A DNA stretch of 64,000 nt from Paludibacteraceae bacterium (GCA_024401435.1 JAKSLB010000006.1:84369-148368), one strand, 5' to 3'; shown: positions 8,635 to 17,684, counted from the first letter of the stretch. Translations and numbers: made by a program. Notes: generated by a model not told the origin, from the sequence alone.

Positions 8635-9885
8635 TTATTCTACAATAATAGGAAGAGATTCAAGATCTACTTTCGCATTATCATCAATAGCAACCGTACC
8701 TGCTTTCTTGATGACAACTTTTGTATTTAGATGTCTTTTGGCGGTTTCTTTTGCACAAGAAGATACGCAGTAATCATAACAAAGTCCTACAAGATGTAAT
8801 TCTTGAATGTCACCAAGTGTTGCTAGAACATCTATTCCATATTCTTCTATATTCTCGTTGCAACCTTTGTTTATAATTATACTATCAATATCAATCTTTT
8901 GTAGGTCTTTATCTATCTCTGCACCCATTGTTGCTTGAACACAGTGAGCAGGCCAAACACCTCCATTTTGTTTGAAAGAACAATGTTTTGTTGGATGCCA
9001 ATCTTTTGTGAAGATGACTCCATCGTATTTTTCTTTTTGTATAAGACTTAAAATGTTTTTCTTGGCTTCGTTCCATTTCTCAAGTCCTACACCAAGTGAG
9101 CCATCAATAAAATCATTTTGTGCATCGACGATTGTTAATACTTTCTTGTATGGCATATAACATGGAATAGATAGCATTTTAGCTTTCCAACTCATTCCTT
9201 TTATTTTATCCTTAATCTTTTGGGCATTAACGGGATTAACTTCAGATTCTCTACCTCTTGCTACTTTTTCTACTTCTGCATAGGTAAATCCAAGACTGTC
9301 CTCGTCAGATTTTCCGCACATTCCGTCAGATGGCGCTTTCTTTACTAAATCTTCTGGTAAGCCAAGCTCGATACCGAGTTGAACTACATCACTTACATAT
9401 AGATTTGCTAGCGGTGCAAAATCTCCAACGCCATCTCCCCATAGTGTGAAATAGCCCATCAATCTCTCAGATAAGTTACCATTGTTAGAGATACGGCAGT
9501 TGCCAATTATTGCAGCAACACCATATAAGGTGGCCATCCTTAATCGAGAAGGAGTATTGGTCTTAAATTGATCGCTCAAAGTTCCTTTTGTTTTTTCACT
9601 TATTTCTTGAGAAATAGCGTTATAGGTACTACCTATATTAATTTCGTAATTTTTAATACCTAAAAATTCACATACACGTTTAGAGTCTGCAATATCGCTT
9701 TGTACTCCGTTGGGTATCATTACACCGATTACTCTATCTTTTCCTAATGCTTCCACACAAATGGCAGCAGAAACGGTACTGTCTTTCCCTCCACTGATGC
9801 CGATCAGTGCTTTGGTATTAGCATCTCCATTTTGTGCGAAATAATTTCGCACCCATGCTATAATATCGTCTTTTATTTTTTTCAT
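8635..9885 (-). CDS. nadE: NAD synthetase-nicotinamidase fusion protein
   Basis: 416 residues with two enzyme domains. Residues 1 to about 245 are an ammonia-dependent NAD+ synthetase: ATP-pyrophosphatase loop SGGKDS at 31-36, GYFTLWGDG and the KAPSDG/DEDSLG region; no glutaminase domain is present. Residues about 247-416 are a nicotinamidase of the isochorismatase-like fold: catalytic Asp254, Lys294 and Cys373 (DYCV), with metal ligands Asp295, His297, His301 and His314. The protein would deamidate nicotinamide to nicotinate and also amidate nicotinate adenine dinucleotide to NAD+, the first and last steps of the Preiss-Handler route; the first releases ammonia and the second consumes it. 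It follows pncB after 27 bases, so the two are probably co-transcribed. Confidence 0.95.
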   Translation of the reverse strand: MKKIKDDIIAWVRNYFAQNGDANTKALIGISGGKDSTVSAAICVEALGKDRVIGVMIPNGVQSDIADSKRVCEFLGIKNYEINIGSTYNAISQEISEKTKGTLSDQFKTNTPSRLRMATLYGVAAIIGNCRISNNGNLSERLMGYFTLWGDGVGDFAPLANLYVSDVVQLGIELGLPEDLVKKAPSDGMCGKSDEDSLGFTYAEVEKVARGRESEVNPVNAQKIKDKIKGMSWKAKMLSIPCYMPYKKVLTIVDAQNDFIDGSLGVGLEKWNEAKKNILSLIQKEKYDGVIFTKDWHPTKHCSFKQNGGVWPAHCVQATMGAEIDKDLQKIDIDSIIINKGCNENIEEYGIDVLATLGDIQELHLVGLCYDYCVSSCAKETAKRHLNTKVVIKKAGTVAIDDNAKVDLESLPIIVE

Positions 9886-9912
9886 ATCGTATATATTTAA
9901 ATTGTTTCGTTA

Positions 9913-11160
9913 TTACATTTCTGCATGATTCATTCTCCAATCAATGGCTCTTTGTAAATAATCCACATATTCAGGATTTTTACACATTCCTTTGCCTGGG
10001 GTGTCGGAAATCTTTGCGACATCTCCGCTATTGCAAATTGTCGTTTTCATGACAATGTTTAATGGAGTAACATCCGTATCATTTGCAATGTATGTTCCAA
10101 TGCCAAATGCAACTTTTGCTTTGCCTTCAAAATATCTCTTTAATTTTGTGGCTTTTTCAAAGTTTAAACTATCACTGAACAGTAATGTTTTGGTCATAGG
10201 ATCAATACCTAATTTCTTGTAATGCGCTATAATTTTATCACCCCATACATATGGATCACCTGAGTCATGACGTACACCACTAAAGACTGTTGCAAATTCT
10301 TCGTCAAAATCACGAAGGAAGCAATCTGTGGTGATTGCATCTGTCAGAGCTGTTCCATTTTGGACTTTGTATTCATTAACCCATGCACGCATTGCATATA
10401 AATTAGAGTATGCTGGATTGATAGATCTGTTGCCTTGCCCTACACACATAATCCATTCATGTGCCATTGTACCAGTTGGCTTTAAGTTGTATTTCTTAGC
10501 AAGGTATACATTACTTGTTCCTATGAATGTAGAACGATTGTCTAATTTTGCTTCTGAAAGTTTCTTCACTGCCATTTCTTGACATTCAGCAGATAATCTT
10601 CTTCGAAGCCCAAATTCAGAAAATGCACCTAATTCATAATTGCCATCTTGTAAGAGTTTCACTTTCTCGTCCAATTTTCGAATAAATTGTTCTTTTAAAT
10701 CATCGTATTTGTACGCATATTTGAAATATACTTCATTCACGATGGCTAAAGTAGGTATTTCGTACATACTTGTATTCAACCATGTACCCTTGGTTTCAAT
10801 ACTCAGTCCGCAAGGCGCGTTCGTAGTTATTTCAAAATCTTCATAACGAGGACGCCAAATACGAAGGAAATCGACATAAGAACCTTTTATCCATCCCTTT
10901 TTTACAATATTGCCATCTTTATCTTTGATAGCACCTATATTGTGAAGATAGTCCAATTCCTCCTCTTTGAAACTCAATTTGCAATATTCTTTCAATTGAA
11001 ATTTTATCTCTTCTACCATTTCAGATGTGAATTTCACATCCGTGTTTCTGCATTTGAAAGTCCATGTCGTTTTATAGCCAGGAAATTGGTGAAAAATGGC
11101 TTGACCCATAGAAAATTTATATAAGTCAGTTTCTAATAAAGATGTGATTATCGCATTCAT
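9913..11160 (-). CDS. pncB: Nicotinate phosphoribosyltransferase
   Basis: 415 residues. It converts nicotinate plus PRPP to nicotinate mononucleotide in the cytoplasm. Family features are the N-terminal TDLYKFSMGQA, the FSEFGLRRR segment, the conserved GTMAHEW and the TGVR-like FSGVRHDSGDP region. The start at 11160 is fixed by one of the few strong Shine-Dalgarno sequences in the window (AAAGGAGG, about 6 bases upstream); the 39 extra upstream codons are not needed. A minus-strand -7 box lies at 11197-11204. Together with the downstream NadE-nicotinamidase fusion it forms an NAD salvage operon; the adenylyltransferase NadD is not in the window. Confidence 0.95.
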   Translation of the reverse strand: MNAIITSLLETDLYKFSMGQAIFHQFPGYKTTWTFKCRNTDVKFTSEMVEEIKFQLKEYCKLSFKEEELDYLHNIGAIKDKDGNIVKKGWIKGSYVDFLRIWRPRYEDFEITTNAPCGLSIETKGTWLNTSMYEIPTLAIVNEVYFKYAYKYDDLKEQFIRKLDEKVKLLQDGNYELGAFSEFGLRRRLSAECQEMAVKKLSEAKLDNRSTFIGTSNVYLAKKYNLKPTGTMAHEWIMCVGQGNRSINPAYSNLYAMRAWVNEYKVQNGTALTDAITTDCFLRDFDEEFATVFSGVRHDSGDPYVWGDKIIAHYKKLGIDPMTKTLLFSDSLNFEKATKLKRYFEGKAKVAFGIGTYIANDTDVTPLNIVMKTTICNSGDVAKISDTPGKGMCKNPEYVDYLQRAIDWRMNHAEM

Positions 11161-11196
11161 ATGTGCCTCCTTTATTAATTGGTTTTTAATTTGTGT

Positions 11197-11204
11197 CAAA
11201 ATTA
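11197..11204 (-). promoter_or_regulatory. -7 box (TAATTTTG) for pncB
   Basis: TAnnTTTG on the minus strand, about 37 bases before the pncB start codon, giving a leader of roughly 30 nt that contains the Shine-Dalgarno site. Confidence 0.45.
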
Positions 11205-11275
11205 CACAAATTGTTTGAATAAACGAAAAAAAATAAAAAAATATTTGTATGCGGGTGAAAAATTTTAAATCGTTC

Positions 11276-11558
11276 ATATTTTAACGTGAGTTTGATGAAA
11301 ATAAAATATGTTGATTCTCAATGATTTACATAATGTCACAAAAAGTTTGGCTTCTAGCTAAGACTTTTGTGATTAGAAGTCACTATCTGGGTAAACAGGG
11401 ACGTACTCTCAGGGGAAGGAAATATTCTACAATTTTGTATAGAAGACAACACTTCAACTTTGCTTTAGTTTTTACGTTGCATAATTCATTACGAATTGAA
11501 ATCACTGATAAATCAATATTATGTAATAATTGTTTTCGTAGAACTCACGTTAAAATAT
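11276..11558. repeat. Segment bounded by 17-bp perfect inverted repeats
   Basis: The 17 bases at 11276-11292 are the exact reverse complement of those at 11542-11558. Between them lie 249 bases without a credible gene. Near its left end, two interleaved stems (11336-11346 with 11363-11372; 11351-11356 with 11374-11379) could fold as a pseudoknot. The segment lies between pncB and the his operon terminator. It could be an invertible DNA segment, a miniature transposon remnant or an RNA element; no target-site duplication is visible. Confidence 0.5.
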
Positions 11559-11589
11559 ATGTTGTTCTTTTGTCTTCTCATAAAAAAAT

Positions 11590-11635
11590 AGCCGTTTCAG
11601 AGACTTTATCGGTGGATGATAACTCTGAAACGGCT
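11590..11635 (-). terminator. Terminator of the his operon
   Basis: A 13-bp perfect stem (AGCCGTTTCAGAG/CTCTGAAACGGCT) with a 20-base loop. On the minus strand it is followed by ATTTTTTTA. It begins 25 bases after the hisC stop. Confidence 0.85.
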
Positions 11636-11659
11636 TTCCCTTTCTCGAAAATTACTTTC

Positions 11660-12691
11660 TTATACTTTCTTTAATTCTTTAATAAGAGTTTCATTCTCTT
11701 CTGGTGTGCCAATTGTAATACGTAGACAATTGTCGCAAAGAATTACTGTGTTTCTGTTTCGTACAATAATACCTTTTTTGACTAAACTTTCATACGTTTT
11801 ATTTGCATCTGTTACTTTTACGAGAATGAAATTGGCGTCGGTTGGATAAATCTTTTCCACTATTTTCAGATCTTGGAGTTCTTTTTGCATTTTTCCTCTT
11901 TCATCTAAAATGGTTTTTATCCAAAGACTTACTTCTGATTTATCTCCAAGTATGTTGATGGCTTGTTTTTGCGTTAAAATATTTACATTGTATGGATATT
12001 TTACTTTGTTGAACAATGCAATGATTGCTTCAGACGCAAAAGCCATTCCCATACGAATACCTGCACTTGCCCAAGCTTTGGAAAGCGTTTGTAATACAAT
12101 TAGATTAGGAAAATCTTTTAATCGTTTGCTCCAACTTGGTTGTGATGAAAAATCTATATAGGCTTCGTCGATTACAACAATGCCGTTGAATTGTTTCAAA
12201 ATTTTTTCAGTTTCTACACTGTTTAAGGCATTTCCTGTAGGATTGTTAGGAGAACAAAGCCAGATGACTCTGGTTTTATCGTCTGTTTTTGCTAATAGTT
12301 CATCCGCAGAGAATTGAAATTCATCATTTAGATTAACACTTCTATATTCTACATTGTTGATGTTAGCACAAACACTATACATTCCATATGTTGGTGCTAT
12401 CGCTACAACATTATCCTCTTTTGGTTCACAAAAAATTCTATAGACGAGATCAATGGCTTCATCACTACCATTACCTAAAAAAATGTTTTTAACATTGATG
12501 CCTTTCACTTTTTTGATAGCCTCTTTCACTTTTAGTTGAAGAGGATCAGGATATCGGTTGAAAGGTGTATTGTATGGATTCTCGTTGGCATCCAAATAAA
12601 CAGAAGCCTCACCTTTAAACTCATCGCGAGCGCATGAGTATGGCTTTAGTTTCCATATGTTTGGACGTATTGTTTTTATTAAATCGAACAT
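11660..12691 (-). CDS. hisC: Histidinol-phosphate aminotransferase
   Basis: 343 residues, usual length for the family. A class I/II PLP-dependent aminotransferase that converts imidazole acetol-phosphate to histidinol phosphate. Visible motifs are [12 protein letters not shown] near the N-terminus, [29 protein letters not shown] and the PLP-lysine region [13 protein letters not shown]. Third gene of hisG-hisD-hisC, 16 bases after hisD, with a strong terminator downstream. No hisB follows, so the rest of the pathway must be elsewhere. Confidence 0.95.
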   Translation of the reverse strand: MFDLIKTIRPNIWKLKPYSCARDEFKGEASVYLDANENPYNTPFNRYPDPLQLKVKEAIKKVKGINVKNIFLGNGSDEAIDLVYRIFCEPKEDNVVAIAPTYGMYSVCANINNVEYRSVNLNDEFQFSADELLAKTDDKTRVIWLCSPNNPTGNALNSVETEKILKQFNGIVVIDEAYIDFSSQPSWSKRLKDFPNLIVLQTLSKAWASAGIRMGMAFASEAIIALFNKVKYPYNVNILTQKQAINILGDKSEVSLWIKTILDERGKMQKELQDLKIVEKIYPTDANFILVKVTDANKTYESLVKKGIIVRNRNTVILCDNCLRITIGTPEENETLIKELKKV

Positions 12692-12707
12692 AGACTTAGT
12701 TTTTTAA

Positions 12708-13982
12708 TTATTTTCTTCTTAAAATCACTGCATTTTGGTGTGCAAACAATTGTTCGTTGCTTGCCATGATTTCGATGGCATCTCCAATTTGTTCCAAACC
12801 TTGTTTGGTGATTTCTTGATATGTGATTTTTTTGCGGAAACTATCGAGGTTTACTCCACTATATGCTTTGGCATATCCGTTGGTTGGTAAAGTGTGGTTG
12901 GTTCCTGATGCATAGTCTCCAGCACTCTCTGGTGTATAGTAGCCTAAGAAGATTGATCCAGCGTTATCAATTTGCTCTGCGATTTCTCTGTAGTTGTTCG
13001 CAGAGATAATCAAATGTTCCGGTGCGTATGAATTACTCAAACAAATTGCTTCATTCATATCCTTTACAATAAATATCTTGCTATTCGCAACGGATTTTTC
13101 TGCAATTTCTTTTCTTGGTAACTTCTCTAATTGGGTTTCTACTTCTTTCATCACCTTGTCTGCCAACGATTCGCTGGTGGTGATTAGGATAGCTTGACTA
13201 TCCACACCATGCTCAGCTTGTGATAGTAGGTCGGATGCTACAAATATAGGATTGGCACTATCGTCAGCTAATACTTCCACTTCGGATGGTCCTGCAGGCA
13301 TGTCTATCGCAACATCTTTCAGACTGACCATTTGCTTTGCTGCTGTAACGTATTGGTTACCAGGACCAAAAATCTTGTATACTTTTGGTACACTTTCAGT
13401 TCCGTATGCCATTGAGGCAATTGCCTGAACACCACCGATTTTAAATATCTTGTTAACACCAGCTGTTTTAGCCGCAAAAAGAACGGCAGGGTGAACTTTT
13501 CCTTCACGATTAGGAGGAGTGCAAAGAACGATATCTTTGCAACCAGCGATTTGTGCAGGAATAGCAAGCATTAATACTGTAGAGAAAAGAGGTGCTGTTC
13601 CTCCAGGAATATACAATCCTACTTTTTCAATAGCTTTTGCTTTTTGCCAACATGTTACACCTGGCATTGTTTCTACGCAAGGGAGTTCTTGCGCTTGCGC
13701 ACTATGAAATTTTTGGATGTTCCCTTTCGCTAAAATGATGGCTTCTTTTAATTCTTTCGATACAATGGCTTCAGCTTCTTTTATTTCTTCTTCAGAGACG
13801 ATTAAAGAAGAAAGAGAAACTTTGTCAAATTTTTCTTCGTAAGCTTTTACGGCTTCATCACCTTTTGTTTTGACGTCATTCAATACAGTTCGAACTGTAT
13901 CGAACAATGTCGCATTGTCAAATGTTGGGCGAGCTAATAACTGTGCCCATTCTGATGAAGCTGGATATTTATATATTTTCAT
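12708..13982 (-). CDS. hisD: Histidinol dehydrogenase
   Basis: 424 residues, full length. A zinc enzyme that oxidises L-histidinol to L-histidine in two NAD-dependent steps. Recognisable segments are GLYIPGGTAPLFSTVLM, FKIGGVQAIASMAYG, IFGPGNQYVTAAKQ, DMPAGPSEVEVLAD, LSQAEHG and the C-terminal SAGDYASGTNHTLPT with the zinc and catalytic residues. Lies 15 bases after hisG and 16 bases before hisC, so clearly co-transcribed. Confidence 0.97.
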   Translation of the reverse strand: MKIYKYPASSEWAQLLARPTFDNATLFDTVRTVLNDVKTKGDEAVKAYEEKFDKVSLSSLIVSEEEIKEAEAIVSKELKEAIILAKGNIQKFHSAQAQELPCVETMPGVTCWQKAKAIEKVGLYIPGGTAPLFSTVLMLAIPAQIAGCKDIVLCTPPNREGKVHPAVLFAAKTAGVNKIFKIGGVQAIASMAYGTESVPKVYKIFGPGNQYVTAAKQMVSLKDVAIDMPAGPSEVEVLADDSANPIFVASDLLSQAEHGVDSQAILITTSESLADKVMKEVETQLEKLPRKEIAEKSVANSKIFIVKDMNEAICLSNSYAPEHLIISANNYREIAEQIDNAGSIFLGYYTPESAGDYASGTNHTLPTNGYAKAYSGVNLDSFRKKITYQEITKQGLEQIGDAIEIMASNEQLFAHQNAVILRRK

Positions 13983-13997
13983 GATTGAATTCTAATA

Positions 13998-14849
13998 TTA
14001 AAGAATCATTTTTTCTATAGGAATAACTAAGATACCTTCAGCACCAAGAGCCTTTAATTGATTGATAATGTCCCAAAAAGTCTTTTCTGTAATTACAGAA
14101 TGTAAAGAAGACCATCCTTCTTTTACTAATGGAGTAACAGTTGGAGCCTTCATTCCTGGTAAAATTTTGCAGACTTCTGCGATTTTATCGTTAGGAATGT
14201 TTAATATGATGTATTTTTTGCCTTCTGCATTCTTATAAGAATCGAAACGGAATAATAATTCGTTAAGAATCTCTTTTTTCTCTTGGCTTAAGTTTGGATT
14301 GCCAATAAGAATAGCTTCTGATTTTAATACAACTTCGACTTCTTTTAGATTGTTACTAACAAGTGTGCTACCAGAACTTACAATATCGAAAATACAATCG
14401 GCTAATCCAATTCCAGGAGCAATTTCTACAGAACCAGTAATAACATGAATTTCAGATTTAATGTTATTCTTATTAAGAAACTCTTGTAGAATGTTAGGGT
14501 AGGATGTGGCAATTTTTTTACCATTGAACCATTCTAATCCTTTGTAATCCTCTGCTTTTGGAATAGCTAAAGACAAACGGCATTTGCTAAAATCAAGACG
14601 TTTAATAAGGTCTGCTTTTTCGTTTCTTTCTACATATTCGTTTTCTCCTACGATTCCAACATCAGCAATGCCGCTTGCAACAGCTTGTGGAATATCATCA
14701 TCACGCAAATAAAGAATTTCAACTGGAAAGTTAGAAGCAGGAACTAATAGAGTTCTTTTTGCTGAACTGATTTTGATACTTGATTCTTCTAACATTGTCA
14801 TTGTCTCTTCGAACAAACGACCTTTTGCTTGAACTGCAATTCGTAACAT
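13998..14849 (-). CDS. hisG: ATP phosphoribosyltransferase, long form
   Basis: 283 residues. Catalyses the first committed step of histidine synthesis (ATP + PRPP). The length and the C-terminal domain (GMKAPTVTPL, SVITEKTFWDIINQLKALGAEGILVIPIEKM) mark the hexameric long form that carries its own histidine feedback domain and does not need HisZ. Catalytic-domain motifs include RDDDIPQAVASGIADVGIVG and the PRPP loop region DIVSSGSTL. First structural gene of the operon, preceded by a histidine leader peptide and attenuator. Confidence 0.96.
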   Translation of the reverse strand: MLRIAVQAKGRLFEETMTMLEESSIKISSAKRTLLVPASNFPVEILYLRDDDIPQAVASGIADVGIVGENEYVERNEKADLIKRLDFSKCRLSLAIPKAEDYKGLEWFNGKKIATSYPNILQEFLNKNNIKSEIHVITGSVEIAPGIGLADCIFDIVSSGSTLVSNNLKEVEVVLKSEAILIGNPNLSQEKKEILNELLFRFDSYKNAEGKKYIILNIPNDKIAEVCKILPGMKAPTVTPLVKEGWSSLHSVITEKTFWDIINQLKALGAEGILVIPIEKMIL

Positions 14850-14886
14850 ATTATATTGATTTTTTTGTTATTGTTATCTTATTAAG

Positions 14887-14920
14887 AAAAAAGGCTTACC
14901 GAAATTCGGCAAGCCTTTTT
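14887..14920 (-). terminator. Attenuator terminator of the his operon
   Basis: On the minus strand a GC-containing stem (AAGGCTTGCCG with CGGTAAGCCTT, one mismatch) is followed by six T, between the leader peptide and hisG. The segment just after the leader stop (ATTTCGGTGAGC) resembles the 3' arm, so it can pair with the 5' arm instead and form an antiterminator. Confidence 0.8.
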
Positions 14921-14948
14921 ATATTGCATACACATCTGCTCACCGAAA

Positions 14949-14996
14949 TTATCGTTGATAATGATGATGATTGTGATGATGCTTTGTATTAAACAT
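14949..14996 (-). CDS. hisL: Histidine operon leader peptide
   Basis: A 15-codon ORF reading MFNTKHHHNHHHYQR then TAA. Six of seven consecutive codons are His (CAT or CAC). It ends immediately before the segment that can form an antiterminator and 29 bases before the terminator hairpin. Ribosomes stalled at the His codons when charged tRNA-His is low would leave that segment free and let transcription reach hisG. This is the classical enterobacterial attenuation arrangement, found here from sequence alone. The His run and the alternative pairings together make chance unlikely. Confidence 0.85.
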   Translation of the reverse strand: MFNTKHHHNHHHYQR

Positions 14997-15017
14997 ATTT
15001 CTTTTATTTTGATGTTG

Positions 15018-15025
15018 CAAAGTTA
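15018..15025 (-). promoter_or_regulatory. -7 box (TAACTTTG) for the his operon
   Basis: Minus-strand TAnnTTTG, 22 bases before the hisL start codon, so the transcript would begin about 15 nt ahead of the leader peptide. Confidence 0.55.
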
Positions 15026-15073
15026 TAAAAATAATTTTTAAATCATTAAGAATCTGTTAATTTTTTATTGTGC

Positions 15074-16678
15074 CTATTGTTTTAAAACTTTCATATAGGT
15101 TCCATCTATACCTTCAATAATATAGACTCCATTTTTAAGAGATTCAAAATTTTCTTCAGAATATTCCATTAAAAGTATACCAGATACGTTATAAATGTTT
15201 TTACCTATGAAATGATATTCTTCTATCGTATTTTCAGTTATTTCCGTATAGTCATTTTTAGGACCATTATAACTTTCTCCTGCCACGCCTTTTTGATATA
15301 CCCGTATATAATTAACATACATCTTTGCATCTCCATTTGCAAGAGCTGTGATGCTATTTGCATCATAGATGTGCGGAAAATCTCCTCCTATTGCTAAGTT
15401 GAAGATCACGAAAAATTCATGATGGAAATATCTGCCAGCACTACTATTTGTACTATTGTCAGATATGTATAATTCACCATAAGGTTCTGCATCTGGGTAA
15501 CGGTCTTGATCTAAATACATTGTCAATTTTTGATCGTCCCAATACATTGTATATAGGTGGAATTGATCATCTTGTAGTGAATAATTCCATGTGTTAGGCT
15601 TGTAATAATTAGGATGATTCCCGTTTGACATAGGTCCCCAGTGACATGCTGCATTAAAGAATCTATCTTGAGTCCCATTTTGAAAACAATCGGAATTACC
15701 CATTTCTAATATGTCTATTTCTCCACAATTAGGCCAGTTGTTGTAGTTTATGTCATCACCTAACAACCAAAATGCGGGCCATAATCCGTTTGCTGTCTTC
15801 GGTAGTTTAATACTTGCCTCGATTTTACCATGACAGAATCGCATTCTCCCTTGTGTCGTAAGTCGACCTGACGTGAAGTTTTTGCTACCATAATTTTGCC
15901 TTTTGGCTGTGATGATAAGACATCCATTGCCATTGTTGTCTTTCCCGACGGTTACATTTTCTTTCGTATAATATTGTAGTTCGTTGTTTCCTCCACCATC
16001 ATCTCTTACTTCAACATTCCATACATTACCATCAAGGGAATTATTATCAAACAAATCTTGCCATACAAGATAGTATCCATCTTTTTCTCCCGTACCTTTT
16101 TGTGCTTTTTCATCAATCTCAATCGCTACTTGTTTCTTGGCTTTGTGAAGTACAATTTCATCAATATAGACAACCATATCGTTGTATATAGACTCTTCAC
16201 GATCTACCATTACAAAAAAGTCGGAATAGGTTCCTGGCGTAGCACTTTTCAAATCAAATTTTACAGTAGTCCATTCTGATGTTTGTGGATAATTTACATT
16301 TGATTCATAATCTTTGTCATTGGGACCAGATTCGAGTTTGAAAGAAACGTCACCCTTGGAGGTTTTCATGAATTTTACAGTGGCATAAGAGTAGCCATTC
16401 TCATCAGCTGAAATGTTAGCCGATAAATCACCTCTTAAAATGACACCAGCCCAACTGACAGAACCAGATTTTCGAGTGCATTTTAATACCTTTGATGATG
16501 AGTTCTCTGAATTCGGTGCTGGATTATCAACTATTTCAAACGAAATGTGTGTTTCATCATTAATAGGAACCCATTCTTTTAAACCATTTTCAAAATCGTC
16601 AATGACGAGAGTTTCTTGAGCATATGTTGTAATAGACAAGCATAATGTGAGAAGTGTAAATAATCGTTTTTTATTCAT
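15074..16678 (-). CDS. Secreted GH16 beta-glucanase (laminarinase-like)
   Basis: 534 residues with a signal peptide (MNKKRLFTLLTLCLSITTYAQ). Residues about 25-190 look like a beta-sandwich carbohydrate-binding module (DDFENGLKEWVP at its start). Residues about 205-480 are a glycoside hydrolase family 16 domain with the catalytic signature GEIDILEMGN near residue 316, where the two Glu act as nucleophile and acid/base. The last 45 residues (NGVYIIEGIDG, ending VLKQ) resemble a T9SS type A sorting domain. The likely substrate is a beta-1,3- or mixed-linkage glucan; specificity is not certain. A -7 box lies at 16702-16709. It stands alone, with no susCD partners. Confidence 0.9.
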   Translation of the reverse strand: MNKKRLFTLLTLCLSITTYAQETLVIDDFENGLKEWVPINDETHISFEIVDNPAPNSENSSSKVLKCTRKSGSVSWAGVILRGDLSANISADENGYSYATVKFMKTSKGDVSFKLESGPNDKDYESNVNYPQTSEWTTVKFDLKSATPGTYSDFFVMVDREESIYNDMVVYIDEIVLHKAKKQVAIEIDEKAQKGTGEKDGYYLVWQDLFDNNSLDGNVWNVEVRDDGGGNNELQYYTKENVTVGKDNNGNGCLIITAKRQNYGSKNFTSGRLTTQGRMRFCHGKIEASIKLPKTANGLWPAFWLLGDDINYNNWPNCGEIDILEMGNSDCFQNGTQDRFFNAACHWGPMSNGNHPNYYKPNTWNYSLQDDQFHLYTMYWDDQKLTMYLDQDRYPDAEPYGELYISDNSTNSSAGRYFHHEFFVIFNLAIGGDFPHIYDANSITALANGDAKMYVNYIRVYQKGVAGESYNGPKNDYTEITENTIEEYHFIGKNIYNVSGILLMEYSEENFESLKNGVYIIEGIDGTYMKVLKQ

Positions 16679-16701
16679 AATTATGTGTGTTTAAATCGAG
16701 A

Positions 16702-16709
16702 CAAAGATA
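16702..16709 (-). promoter_or_regulatory. -7 box (TATCTTTG) for the GH16 gene
   Basis: Minus-strand match to TAnnTTTG, 23 bases before the start codon. Confidence 0.5.
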
Positions 16710-16913
16710 AAAAGGAAAATTAAGATATAGATGTATATATGTTTTATTTCGAGGATTTTTGTTGCAAAAAATTTAAGGGGACTTCTATAAATTCCCTTAC
16801 TGACGAAAGAACAATAAAGGAAAAATATTATTGAGTTATTGTAATAAAATAAAAAATGAAACGTTTTTTTATGGGAGTTGAAAAAGAAAGTCTTACAATA
16901 AAAAATCTTTCTT

Positions 16914-16921
16914 TATCTTTG
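16914..16921 (+). promoter_or_regulatory. -7 box (TATCTTTG) for coaX
   Basis: Consensus Bacteroidetes -7 element. Transcription would begin near 16926, too close to the upstream ATG at 16935 for a normal leader, which supports the coaX start at 16965. Confidence 0.6.
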
Positions 16922-16964
16922 CAAAGAATTTTGAATGTACAAGTGCACAATTCCAAATAAAAAG

Positions 16965-17684
16965 ATGAATTTAGTCATAGATCAAGGTAATTCTTCTGCT
17001 AAAGTAGCTGTTTTTCAGGAAGATAAAATGGTTTTCTTTCAGAAATATGAACATTTTTCTGAAAAAGAAGCTGATGAATTGAGACTAACATATAATTACA
17101 AACGAGCAATTCGTTCGTCTGTTAAAGGAGATGATATTGCTTTATATGATTATATGCAGGAAAGGATGGAAAAATGGGTTGTGTTGACCAATGAGACTTG
17201 TATTCCAATTGGGAATTTATATAAAACACCTAACACGTTAGGCAGGGATAGAATAGCAGTTTGTGTGGGTGCTAATTATTTGCAACCCAATCAAAATTTA
17301 TTGGTGATAGATGCAGGAACTGCTATAACATATGATGTGGTAAATTCGCAAAATCAATATGTGGGAGGAAATATTTCATTAGGAATAGAGATGCGAAGGA
17401 AAGCTTTGCACACCTTTACAGCAAAACTTCCGTTGGTGGATGTTCCTGATGATGTGCCTTTAATTGGAACGACAACAGAAGAGGCAATTTCTTCAGGTGT
17501 TATTAATGGTATTTCAGGAGAAATTAATTCTTATATCGAAGAATTTTCAAAAATTTATCCCAATCTTTTAGTCTTTTTAACAGGAGGGAGCTCAAAATGT
17601 TTTGAAAGACGAATAAAAAGTCGCATATTTGCAGTTGAAAATTTGGTACAAATTGGATTAAACCGAATTCTTAATTATAGATGA
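16965..17684 (+). CDS. coaX: Type III pantothenate kinase
   Basis: 239 residues from the preferred start; an in-frame ATG 10 codons upstream (16935) is unlikely because the family begins directly with the phosphate motif (MNLVIDQGNSSAK). Phosphorylates pantothenate, the first step of coenzyme A synthesis. Other motifs are TLGRDR, VIDAGTAITYD, GGNISLGIEMR and FLTGGSS of the ASKHA fold. It overlaps the next gene by 4 bases (ATGA) and leads a cluster of envelope genes. The -7 box is at 16914-16921. Confidence 0.95.
   Translation: MNLVIDQGNSSAKVAVFQEDKMVFFQKYEHFSEKEADELRLTYNYKRAIRSSVKGDDIALYDYMQERMEKWVVLTNETCIPIGNLYKTPNTLGRDRIAVCVGANYLQPNQNLLVIDAGTAITYDVVNSQNQYVGGNISLGIEMRRKALHTFTAKLPLVDVPDDVPLIGTTTEEAISSGVINGISGEINSYIEEFSKIYPNLLVFLTGGSSKCFERRIKSRIFAVENLVQIGLNRILNYR

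Noticed and set aside
11321-11674. Plus-strand frame of 117 codons between pncB and hisC
   Set aside because: It runs through the inverted-repeat segment and the his terminator, has no family resemblance and no start signal.
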